5,197 nt of DNA from JBOGWY01 sp050694015 (GCA_050694015.1 JBOGWY010000095.1:1-5197); one strand, 5' to 3'; counted from the stretch's first letter, positions 1 through 5,197 are shown. Made by a program: numbers and translations. The notes: generated by a model from the letters alone, not told the origin.

Positions 1-2
1 AA

Positions 3-641
3 CAGATGCAGTTGCTGGCCAAAGACGAGGTGCTCGTCTGCGACAGGCCCCCGTACGCCATCGCGATCGAAAGGGAACTGGGACACGCCGCCGCCGTCGA
101 GAACCCCACCGAGCTCGAGTCTTTGGCCAGAGGCATCACCCACAAGGCGATCTACGACACCACGGCGCTGGAAGTGCGGGGACGAGTCCCCAGCATGAAA
201 CGCCTTCTGGCGGCAGGTGAGCAGGCGCGTACGCTCTCCGATGTCCCCACGAAGCTCGCGATCGCTGACCGCAAGTTGGCGCTCTTGCCCCTCAACATGC
301 TCGTTGCGGACGAGGAGTTGGAGAGCGTGCTGGTCCACCCCTCTTCGTTGCTCGACGCTCTCGTCGCGCTTTTCGAAGCCCTGTGGGAGCGGTCGATGCC
401 TTTGACTTTCGAGGATGCCACAACGGATTCACGCGAAGCCACGGGCCGGGACATCTCCGCTCGCGACCAGAACATCTTGTCGCTGCTTTCCGCAGGACTT
501 AGCGATCAGGCCGTGGCCAAACAACTAGGAGTGGGAATCCGAACGGTGCAGAGGAGTGTGAACGTGCTTATGGATCGTCTCAACGCCCGCACTCGCTTCC
601 AAGCGTCCCTGCTCGCATCCAAGAAGGGTTGGCTCGAGTGA
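3..641 (+). CDS. LuxR-type HTH transcriptional regulator with TrmB-like architecture, C-terminal part (5' end beyond window)
   Basis: Probable DNA-binding transcriptional regulator; target unknown. Numbering is from the Met codon at position 6. The last 60 residues (about 150-205) form a LuxR/GerE-type helix-turn-helix: SARDQNILSLLSAGLSD, then AVAKQLGVGIRTVQRSVN as the turn and recognition helix, ending with RLNARTRFQA and GWLE. The preceding part has the features of the sensor-like middle region of actinobacterial TrmB/LuxR regulators: a GITHKAIYDTTALE segment, then GEQARTLSDVPTKLAIADRK and LALLPL. Those proteins usually have about 320 residues and begin with a winged-helix domain, which is missing here. 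The frame is open to the left edge (codon CAG at 3-5 precedes the Met) and I see no ribosome site before position 6, so I read this as cut by the window rather than as a short protein. The C-terminus looks complete. A recombinase remnant follows immediately in the same frame. Confidence 0.85.
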   Translation, partial: QMQLLAKDEVLVCDRPPYAIAIERELGHAAAVENPTELESLARGITHKAIYDTTALEVRGRVPSMKRLLAAGEQARTLSDVPTKLAIADRKLALLPLNMLVADEELESVLVHPSSLLDALVALFEALWERSMPLTFEDATTDSREATGRDISARDQNILSLLSAGLSDQAVAKQLGVGIRTVQRSVNVLMDRLNARTRFQASLLASKKGWLE

Positions 642-956
642 TTCACCCTCGATCTTGCAGAGGAGAAAGCCAAGTCCGAGCTCGCCGCTACGGAGGCGGA
701 CCTCGAAAAGCGGCAGGAAGTACTCACGCTCGCCATTGGACTTGCCGGTAGCTGCCACGCCGCGTACCTAAGGGCCAACCCCAAAGTGCGTCGTCGCTTC
801 AACCAGGCTGTTCTGAAAGCCGTCTACGTCGAGGACGGCAAGGTCAAGCGCGCTGAGTACACGGACGTCTTCGCGGCTCTCTTCTCACGCCCGAGTTCGA
901 ATAACTGGATAAAGGTGCCCCCGGTGGGATTCGAACCCACAACACCCCGATTTTAA
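642..956 (+). pseudogene. C-terminal remnant of a large serine recombinase (integrase), no start codon
   Basis: The frame after the TGA of the upstream regulator stays open for 104 codons and has no plausible start. Translated, it opens with a charged helical stretch (AEEKAKSELAATEADLEKRQ), the end of the coiled coil typical of large serine recombinases. It continues with CHAAYLRANPKVRRRFNQ and AVLKAVYVEDGKVKRAEYTD, then FAALF. This matches the usual C-terminus of these enzymes (AYLxAxPxVRRxFNQAxxxxVxVxDG). The catalytic N-terminal resolvase domain and the recombinase domain are absent, so it cannot recombine DNA. The final residues (VPPVGFEPTTPRF, stop at 954-956) are the antisense reading of the T arm and anticodon arm of the tRNA at 916-990. 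The integrase gene therefore abutted, and used as its end, a tRNA locus. I infer a decayed integrated element joined to the regulator gene by deletion near 641/642. The identity rests on the residue pattern, not on a search. Confidence 0.8.
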
Positions 957-990
957 GTCGGGTCTCTCTGCCAGGTTGGAGTACGGGGGC
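916..990 (-). tRNA. tRNA with UAA anticodon (leucine by anticodon) but short type-I variable loop
   Basis: Read on the minus strand, the 7-bp acceptor stem is perfect: GCCCCCG (990-984) pairs with CGGGGGC (923-917), followed by discriminator A (916). The T arm is perfect: GTGGG, loop TTCGAAT, CCCAC (940-924). The anticodon stem is perfect: CCCGA/TCGGG, with 7-nt loop CTTAAAA (957-951), giving anticodon UAA. The variable loop is only 5 nt (945-941, GTGTT), whereas all normal bacterial tRNA-Leu carry a long variable arm. The D arm is irregular: only CTC/GAG pairs obviously, around a loop containing CTGGCA, and three bases (AGA) separate it from the anticodon stem. The CCA end is not encoded (ACC is followed by T). 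The 3' half overlaps the recombinase remnant on the other strand. It may be a functional unusual tRNA, or a tRNA-like copy carried or rebuilt by an integrated element. It is not tRNA-Lys, despite a similar acceptor and T arm, because the anticodon is not UUU or CUU. Confidence 0.72.
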
Positions 991-1012
991 AGATATCAGC
1001 CTGCCACGGAAC

Positions 1013-1070
1013 GGCCTTTCTTATGTAGAAAATCCGCGCTCAGCGCGGGATATCTACAGAAGAAAGGGCC
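1013..1070. repeat. Long imperfect inverted repeat (hairpin) between tRNA and protease terminator
   Basis: The arms pair in nested blocks. GGCC (1013-1016) pairs with GGCC (1067-1070), with G1066 bulged. TTTCTT (1017-1022) pairs with AAGAAA (1060-1065). GTAGA (1025-1029) pairs with TCTAC (1053-1057). CCGCGC (1034-1039) pairs with GCGCGG (1043-1048) around a TCA loop. The small internal loops are 2x2 and 4x4. In total 21 base pairs form over 58 nt. It lies just upstream of the minus-strand tRNA start (990) and shares its right arm (1063-1070) with the terminator hairpin, so the two structures are mutually exclusive in RNA. The role is unknown: a second terminator, a processing site or part of an element end are all possible. 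Confidence 0.55.
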
Positions 1071-1092
1071 CGCCGGTTTCGACGGGCCCTTT
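1063..1092 (-). terminator. Strong intrinsic terminator of the subtilase gene
   Basis: A perfect 10-bp inverted repeat, AAAGGGCCCG (1063-1072) and CGGGCCCTTT (1083-1092), encloses a 10-nt loop. On the minus strand the stem begins 15 nt after the protease stop codon and ends in TTTCTTCTG, a modest U-rich tail. The symmetric A/T ends would also allow some termination on the plus strand, limiting convergent transcription from the left-hand genes. Confidence 0.78.
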
Positions 1093-1107
1093 GGTTGGAT
1101 CGTGGCG

Positions 1108-3948
1108 TCAGACGCGCTGGTGAGCCGAGGAGCCCTCGTACCCTTCGCTCCCCTCGAAGACTGCTTCGGCCATCATGTTGTTACGCAGCTCGTTCCTTCC
1201 GACCCTCAGCACCGCAACTCCGTTGTCGTTCGTCGGTGCAGAGCCCAGCTCCTCGTCGTCGGCGAGGAACACGACGGTGACTCCCTTCAAGCCTTCTGAA
1301 TTATCGGAGTCCACAACCGTGGCTCGCATCTCGCGGACCTGGCGGTCGTCGACGATCTCAAGAGTTGTGGCGCTGTCGTCTTGCGTGATCGCGAAGGCCA
1401 TGCCGGTATGCGAGAACCCGTACCCGTCGCTCTCCGCGAAGGTCGCCGTGAGCACGTAGCTGCCCGGAGCTTCGTCGAAGGAAAAGTGATCGGCGGCCAC
1501 CCCATTCTCGTCCGTGGGGCGGGTCCCCAACGGGTGCGTAACGCTGCCCTCATCGGTGATCTCGAACAAGATCTCCTGTCCCGAGATCGGCTCGCCGGTG
1601 GCAGCGTTCGTCAGCGTGGCCTGGATCAGCGCCTTGTCCGAGTGCTGCACCCCCGTCGCCGATCCCTCCATCGTCAAGGTCGTCGCAACGGCGGGGTCCG
1701 GCGTGGGCGTCGGTGAAGGCGACGCGGTGCCGTTGGTGAAGACCGTGAAGGATGACGCGAAGTCGACCGAGTCGTAGACGAGCTCGGTGACCGTCTCGAC
1801 GTCGAGGTAGGAGCCGCGTATGAAGATCGTCACGGGCTCGGTGCCGGGATCGATCGACATCGGGACCTCGGCGCCTCCTTCGAGCATCGTCGTCCAGCGC
1901 GCGGTGAATCGGGTGACCTCGTTGGTGATCACGGCGTCGGTTTCCTGCTCCGCGGGTGGCAACCGATAGATGGTGTCGCCGACCTGGATCGCCGCCTCGT
2001 AGTCGAGCCGTCCCTGGATGCGCGCTACCGGCGACCATTGCCAGATATCGATTTCGAATCCGTGTATCTGCTTGTCGATCGTGCCGGTGAACGCCGGGTC
2101 GAAGGCTCCGTCGTTGACCAGGAGCCCGTTGTCGTACCAGGATGCGGGCGCCGTTTCCGTGGGAGCAGTGGTGTCGAAGGTCGCCTCACCGGTCGCGAAG
2201 TCGACGTTGCCGAGTCCCGAACCGGAGTGCAGGTAGAACTTCGTCGCCTCCTGCGGAGTGGGAGGCTGCGTCGGGTCCTGGGTGGGCTCGGGACTCGTTG
2301 TCGGGGTCGGATCGGTGTTACCGCTGCCGCCACACACGGGTTCGTTCATCAACCAGTCGAGGCTCTGCCGGATCTCGAGGGAGCCGTAACCGATCTCCGA
2401 CGGCTGGGCCGTTTGGGTCCCGCTCGTCTTCAGGATCTCGGTCGGATCTGCTCCCGCCATGATGGCCCGCATCACGTCGAGCGGGGTCGCGGTCGGACAC
2501 GCGCTGAACATAAGCGCGGCGGTGCCCGCGACGTGCGGCGTCGACATGCTCGTGCCGGTCAACTGGGCGTACTCGCGGACACCGCTGTTGCTTCCGCCCG
2601 CGACGTCCGAGAGCGCGACACGAGGGACGCCCGACGACGTTCCGCCGGTCAGAGTTCGGGCCGACCAGATAGCGGTACCCGGAGCGCCGACGTCCGGACG
2701 CGGTTCGCCGTTCACGGGCTCGCTCTCCGGCGTCCACGCCGACGGCGTTGGCAGCGTGTTGTCGGTGCCGCGGCTCGAGGAACTCGCCAGACGGTGGTTG
2801 GTGTCGTCGTAGTTCGCAACCCCGAGTGTGTAAGGGCTCTGCGCATTACTCAGGCCGTCACTTCCGGCGCCGTCGTTGCCGGCCGCGAAGACGACGACGA
2901 TCCCGGCCCCGTACATGTCCCTCAAGAGCTGAGCCATCGCGGAATTGCCGTTGAAGGAGCATCCGCCCAAGCATCCCCAGCTATTACTCGAGACGCGGAT
3001 CCCAAGCTGCTCTGCGTTGTCGAGTTGCCACTGCAGACCGAAGGTCGAGAAACCCGCCGATTGTGAGTCGCCGTTCTTGGTGCTGACCAGGCTCGCCTGC
3101 GGCGCGATCCCGAAGTTGTGTCCGTCCGGTGCGTACGTTGTGGTGTCGGGAGTGGGATCGAAACGCGTGTAGTACGAGTTTCCGGCGACGGTACCGGCAA
3201 CGTGCGTCCCATGCCCACTCGCCAGCTCGGTAGTCGGCATCGCAGGACCGGGCTCCACCCCGGCCCCGACGATGTGGTCGATCGAGATCGCGGCTCTGAT
3301 CCTGCTCTCGCACGGTTGGTACGGCCCCGCGGCACAGTTGAAACCACCGAAGTCGCGGTGCGTCTTGTCGATGCCGCTGTCGGTGATCGCAACCGTCACA
3401 CCCTTACCCGTCGCCTGATCAACCGTGAGTCCGGGAACATCGGAGACGAGCGATCCGCCGTTCGGACCCGGCGAGTACGACCACACCCCGGTGCCGTCGG
3501 CGGCGAGACTGCGAGCGTGCACGTCGATCGTCGACGACGACATGAAGTTCGTGATCGGGTAATCGGGCTCCACGAAGGTGATGAAGTCGGCATCGAGGAG
3601 CGCAGCCATCTGTACTTGCGTCACTCGTCCCAAGAAGCGCGGTGCGTCCCCGTACCACTGCACCCACACTGTGTTGGTACCGACGAAGTCCTCGATCGCG
3701 GCATCCCTCTCCGACAGCGCCACCAGGACGCGCATGGTTCCGTCGGCGAGCTCGTAGTCGAGGCGCTCCTCGAACTCCACCGGGATCTTGTCCGGGTTGG
3801 CGTCCACCGCGGCGACCAGCTCGTCCGAAGCTGCGAGCCACCGATGGAGGCGGCGGTCCGCGGAGGCCGGACCGACGACGAGGAGTGACGCGACGAGACA
3901 GAGCGTGAGGAGCCCGGCGAAGGCTGAACCCCGGGACGACGACGACAT
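1108..3948 (-). CDS. Secreted subtilisin-like serine protease (peptidase S8 family) with Ig-like C-terminal domains
   Basis: A 946-residue extracellular endopeptidase. Residues 1-30 are a Sec signal peptide: a hydrophobic core around 10-25, then a probable cut after PASA. No lipobox cysteine is placed for lipidation. Residues 31-140 look like an I9-type propeptide. The S8 catalytic domain spans about 180-535. Its Asp190 lies in AITDSGID, His246 in SGHGTHVAGT, oxyanion Asn358 in FAAGNDG, and nucleophile Ser467 in GTSMSTPHVAGT. The triad is complete, so the enzyme is probably active. Six cysteines (205, 213, 326, 330, 484, 539) fit three disulfides by spacing, which is an inference. A PT-rich linker (about 544-566) leads to a beta-rich domain (570-738) of a kind I have seen in other actinobacterial S8 proteases but cannot name. 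A second PSPTPTP linker (741-752) leads to two Ig-like domains (about 754-857 and 858-946). There is no LPXTG signal or C-terminal membrane helix, so it is likely released. The start is fixed by AGGAGG five bases before ATG and by the signal peptide. It is transcribed alone, with its own leader and terminator. Confidence 0.96.
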   Translation of the reverse strand: MSSSSRGSAFAGLLTLCLVASLLVVGPASADRRLHRWLAASDELVAAVDANPDKIPVEFEERLDYELADGTMRVLVALSERDAAIEDFVGTNTVWVQWYGDAPRFLGRVTQVQMAALLDADFITFVEPDYPITNFMSSSTIDVHARSLAADGTGVWSYSPGPNGGSLVSDVPGLTVDQATGKGVTVAITDSGIDKTHRDFGGFNCAAGPYQPCESRIRAAISIDHIVGAGVEPGPAMPTTELASGHGTHVAGTVAGNSYYTRFDPTPDTTTYAPDGHNFGIAPQASLVSTKNGDSQSAGFSTFGLQWQLDNAEQLGIRVSSNSWGCLGGCSFNGNSAMAQLLRDMYGAGIVVVFAAGNDGAGSDGLSNAQSPYTLGVANYDDTNHRLASSSSRGTDNTLPTPSAWTPESEPVNGEPRPDVGAPGTAIWSARTLTGGTSSGVPRVALSDVAGGSNSGVREYAQLTGTSMSTPHVAGTAALMFSACPTATPLDVMRAIMAGADPTEILKTSGTQTAQPSEIGYGSLEIRQSLDWLMNEPVCGGSGNTDPTPTTSPEPTQDPTQPPTPQEATKFYLHSGSGLGNVDFATGEATFDTTAPTETAPASWYDNGLLVNDGAFDPAFTGTIDKQIHGFEIDIWQWSPVARIQGRLDYEAAIQVGDTIYRLPPAEQETDAVITNEVTRFTARWTTMLEGGAEVPMSIDPGTEPVTIFIRGSYLDVETVTELVYDSVDFASSFTVFTNGTASPSPTPTPDPAVATTLTMEGSATGVQHSDKALIQATLTNAATGEPISGQEILFEITDEGSVTHPLGTRPTDENGVAADHFSFDEAPGSYVLTATFAESDGYGFSHTGMAFAITQDDSATTLEIVDDRQVREMRATVVDSDNSEGLKGVTVVFLADDEELGSAPTNDNGVAVLRVGRNELRNNMMAEAVFEGSEGYEGSSAHQRV

Positions 3949-3953
3949 GAAGG

Positions 3954-4013
3954 ACCTCCTGGATGCCCGCGGTGCCGGGCGCCATAGCTCCGGCTACGTG
4001 GAGGTTTCGTCCA
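3954..4013 (-). promoter_or_regulatory. Candidate structured 5' leader (three-way junction) of the subtilase mRNA
   Basis: On the minus strand, three helices can be drawn with very short junctions. P1 is TGGA (4013-4010) with TCCA (3963-3960). P2 is CCA plus TAGC (4001-3999 and 3996-3993, CG bulged between), loop CGGA, then GCTA plus TGG (3988-3982). P3 is GCCCG (3980-3976) with CGGGC (3969-3965), loop GCACCG. The junctions are CGAAACCT (8 nt) between P1 and P2, one C between P2 and P3, and one A between P3 and P1. P1 ends on the Shine-Dalgarno. A competing helix pairs ACCTCC (4005-4000) with GGAGGT (3959-3954), hiding the Shine-Dalgarno and breaking the base of P2. The complementarity is seen in the sequence. 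A switching role is inference. I could not match it to a known riboswitch class; GC-rich DNA forms such stems by chance fairly often. Confidence 0.35.
3955..3960 (-). promoter_or_regulatory. Shine-Dalgarno site of the subtilase gene
   Basis: AGGAGG on the minus strand, followed by TCCTTC and then ATG at 3948. It is a near-perfect anti-16S match at a good distance and fixes the start. It directly adjoins the 3' strand of a possible leader stem (3960-3963) and can also pair with an upstream ACCTCC (4005-4000). Confidence 0.87.
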
Positions 4014-4042
4014 TATTTAGGCGATTCCTGCTCCTGGAAGTT
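4014..4042 (-). promoter_or_regulatory. Weak candidate promoter of the subtilase gene
   Basis: The only AT-rich patch in the 101-bp gap between the protease and the SCO1664-type gene reads CCTAAATATGG on the minus strand. TAAATA (4019-4014) could serve as a -10 element, placing the transcript start near the TGGA that opens the candidate leader fold. No convincing -35 is present about 17 bp upstream (AACTTC at 4042-4037 is poor). The location is suggestive, the match is weak. Confidence 0.25.
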
Positions 4043-4049
4043 CGGAGCC

Positions 4050-4766
4050 CTAGATCAGCGGCCACGGCAGGTGCCGGTCCCCCTGCGGGGACGGGAACCG
4101 GTCCTCGGCCAGCAGTTCCTCGACGCGCTCCAGGGTCGCGGCGGCCTCCGCCGGGGTCAGCAGCGCCGCCAGTTCGCCACCGAGCCCACCGGCGTCGTCG
4201 AGCGCGGAGGCAAGGCCCCCGAGCACACCGCGCACCTCCGGCGTGAGCTTCGCCTCCGCGAACGTCCAGATCACCGTCCGGAGCTTGTGGTCGGTGTGGA
4301 ACGTGAGCCCGTGATCAACCGCGCACATGCGACCGCCGGCGTCCTCGATGACATGCCCGGCCTTGCGATCCGCGTTGTTGATCACCGCATCGAACGCGGC
4401 AAAGGCGGCGAGCTCGTCGAGGCGCGACTCCATCAGCGCGAAGTAGTGACGTTCGGGATCGTGCTCGATGAAGAGCTGCAACGAACCCTCGCCGAGCGGT
4501 GCGTCGGGCCGCAACACCGTGGTCGGCACGATCTTCCACGACGCTTCGCTGACCATCCACGCCGCGACCTCGCGCGCCGCCAGTGTGCCGTGCGGGAAAT
4601 CCCACAACGGGCGCTCGCCGCTGCGCGGTTTGTAGACCGCGTGCACCTGCGCGTCCGCAGTCGTGACGCGCGCGAGGAACGTGTAGTTCGAGGAGTACGG
4701 GAGGAGACCGAGGACCTCGATCTCTCCTTCGGTCAGGGTGACGAGAGCCTCGTCCGCACCGCCCAC
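4050..4766 (-). CDS. SCO1664 family protein (PI3/4-kinase / HipA-like kinase fold)
   Basis: A 238-residue cytoplasmic protein of unknown cellular role with a kinase-like fold. From the GTG start at 4766: LTEGEIEVLGLLPYSSNYTF at the N-terminus; VYKPRSGERPLWDFP, with Lys46 as the likely nucleotide-binding lysine; GTLAAREVAAW; FDAVINNADRKAGH, a catalytic-loop-like motif (Asn130, Asn131, Asp133) also seen in HipA/PI-kinase-like proteins; and AVDHGLTFH, with Asp151 as the likely metal ligand. A helical tail ends in LPWPLI. All key residues of the family are present. The frame stays open upstream to an ATG at 4949, but that stretch lies inside the DUF3090 gene and translates to Cys/Arg-rich antisense-like sequence, so I reject it. 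The GTG lies 10 nt after the DUF3090 stop with no clear Shine-Dalgarno, suggesting translational coupling. The substrate is unknown. The family is typical of actinobacteria, where it usually sits between DUF3090 and mshC. Confidence 0.9.
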   Translation of the reverse strand: MGGADEALVTLTEGEIEVLGLLPYSSNYTFLARVTTADAQVHAVYKPRSGERPLWDFPHGTLAAREVAAWMVSEASWKIVPTTVLRPDAPLGEGSLQLFIEHDPERHYFALMESRLDELAAFAAFDAVINNADRKAGHVIEDAGGRMCAVDHGLTFHTDHKLRTVIWTFAEAKLTPEVRGVLGGLASALDDAGGLGGELAALLTPAEAAATLERVEELLAEDRFPSPQGDRHLPWPLI

Positions 4767-4776
4767 GTCTGAAACG

Positions 4777-5197
4777 TCAGGCCGGATGATGCCCGTTCGA
4801 AGCCGGGCAGAGATGGCCGTCGGGATCCATCGGCAGGCCGCACAGCTGACACAAGGGACGACCTTCGTCGACGATCGCCAGGGCGTGAAGGACGAACGAT
4901 CGCACCTGCTCGCGCCGCAATAGGAAGCGCACCTCGAACGAATCCTCATCCGGCTCCGGGATCTCCTCGCTCTCGCTCACCGGGGCCATCGAAACGACGA
5001 CGTGATCGGTCTCCTCTACGTATCCGAGCCCCATCGAACCGACGCGCCATTCCGGTTCGATCGGAGCTTCGAGATGGAACTCCGGATCGCGCGCCGGCGC
5101 TCCGGCGACGATCGCGTCGGCGGGATCGACCAGCAGCAAGATGTCGCGCAGCTTCTCTGCCAGTAGCAAGACCTGCTGCTTCTCCACGAGATAGGTG
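4777..5197 (-). CDS. DUF3090 family protein, N-terminus beyond window
   Basis: The visible C-terminal 140 codons match the DUF3090 family, a small conserved actinobacterial protein of unknown function. Visible features, numbered from an internal GTG at 5187: EKQQVLLLAEKLRDILL near the N-terminal side; a middle with EPEWRVGSMGLGYVEE and VVVSMAPV; an acidic stretch; VRFLLRREQVRSFVLHALAIV; and a terminal zinc-ribbon-like CQLCGLPMDPDGHLCPASNG with three cysteines. Family members have about 180-190 residues and begin some 40-45 residues earlier with a VFDPPDRF-like strand. The codons before the GTG (Thr-Tyr-Leu) continue the family pattern, so the GTG is internal and the gene is cut by the right edge. 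It is first of the visible operon; the SCO1664-type gene follows after 10 nt. A zinc or nucleic-acid role has been guessed for such ends but is not shown here. Confidence 0.9.
   Translation of the reverse strand, partial: TYLVEKQQVLLLAEKLRDILLLVDPADAIVAGAPARDPEFHLEAPIEPEWRVGSMGLGYVEETDHVVVSMAPVSESEEIPEPDEDSFEVRFLLRREQVRSFVLHALAIVDEGRPLCQLCGLPMDPDGHLCPASNGHHPA

Larger units (their letters stand above)
991..1107. other. Intergenic region between tRNA and subtilase gene
   Basis: 117 bp holding the long imperfect hairpin (1013-1070) and the terminator stem (1063-1092). It must also contain the tRNA promoter if the tRNA is expressed from its own. On the minus strand TACATA (1027-1022, about 32 nt before the tRNA) is a possible -10, but I see no good -35. 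No small gene is supported here. Confidence 0.5.

Noticed and set aside
642..956. Complete small gene after the regulator
   Set aside because: There is no start codon with a ribosome site, and the residues match only the C-terminal end of serine recombinases, so it is a remnant.
991..1057. Direct repeat AGATATC / GGATATC as att-site duplication
   Set aside because: Only six to seven bases (GATATC) are shared at 992-997 and 1049-1054; this is within chance and the flanks do not match.
2038..3066. Long open frame (342 codons) on the plus strand inside the protease gene
   Set aside because: It is antisense to the S8 catalytic domain, extremely Arg-rich and without any motif. Such shadow frames are expected opposite GC-rich genes.
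3949..4020. Cyclic-di-GMP (GEMM) or ydaO-type riboswitch upstream of the protease
   Set aside because: The hallmark segments (GACGCAAAGCC and GGGCAAACC for GEMM; the long multi-helix core of ydaO) are absent, and the leader is too short for ydaO. Only the generic three-way shape is left.
3963..4772. Open frame of 269 codons on the plus strand opposite the SCO1664-type gene
   Set aside because: The minus-strand frame has clear family motifs (NNADRK, VDHG); the plus-strand product is Arg-rich with no recognisable feature.
4767..4949. Longer N-terminus for the SCO1664-type protein, starting at ATG 4949
   Set aside because: The extra 61 residues lie within the DUF3090 coding sequence in another frame and have a Cys/Arg/Ser-rich composition unlike the family.
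4777..5187. DUF3090 protein starting at the internal GTG at 5187
   Set aside because: The frame remains open to the edge and the upstream Thr-Tyr-Leu fits the family pattern; starting here would remove the conserved N-terminal strands.
1..5197. CRISPR array or insertion sequence
   Set aside because: No regularly spaced direct repeats and no transposase with terminal inverted repeats are seen on either strand.

Overview
The window looks like a piece of an actinobacterial (Actinomycetota) chromosome or metagenome contig. It is GC-rich, with strong G/C bias at third codon positions. The right end carries a DUF3090 gene directly followed by an SCO1664-type kinase-fold gene, a pair characteristic of actinobacteria. 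The left end has a TrmB/LuxR-type regulator fragment of the kind common in that phylum. I cannot assign a genus; a lineage outside the well-known Streptomyces/Mycobacterium groups is possible.

Layout, left to right. Positions 1-641 (+) hold the C-terminal 213 codons of a LuxR-type HTH regulator whose N-terminus lies off the left edge. Positions 642-956 (+) hold, directly after its stop and in the same frame, the start-less C-terminal remnant of a large serine recombinase. Its reading frame runs into the 3' half of an oppositely oriented tRNA gene (990-916, -) and stops in that tRNA's anticodon loop. The tRNA has a UAA (leucine) anticodon but a short type-I variable loop, which is abnormal for tRNA-Leu. 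Positions 991-1107 hold a long imperfect hairpin sharing one arm with a strong terminator hairpin. Positions 1108-3948 (-) encode a 946-aa secreted subtilisin-like protease with a signal peptide, complete catalytic triad, two PT-rich linkers, an unnamed beta-rich domain and two Ig-like C-terminal domains. Its about 70-nt leader (3949-4020) can be drawn as a compact three-way junction ending at the Shine-Dalgarno, with a competing perfect anti-Shine-Dalgarno. Positions 4050-4766 (-) encode an SCO1664-family protein, and 4777-5197 (-) a DUF3090 protein cut by the right edge.

The two right-hand genes read as one operon (10 nt apart). In well-known actinobacteria that operon continues into the mycothiol ligase gene mshC; here it is followed by the protease, which has its own leader and terminator and is probably an independent unit. 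The left end looks like the scar or border of an integrated element at a tRNA-like locus. No CRISPR array, complete insertion sequence or complete mobile element is visible. The most unusual items are the type-I UAA tRNA fused to a recombinase remnant and the structured leader of the protease.
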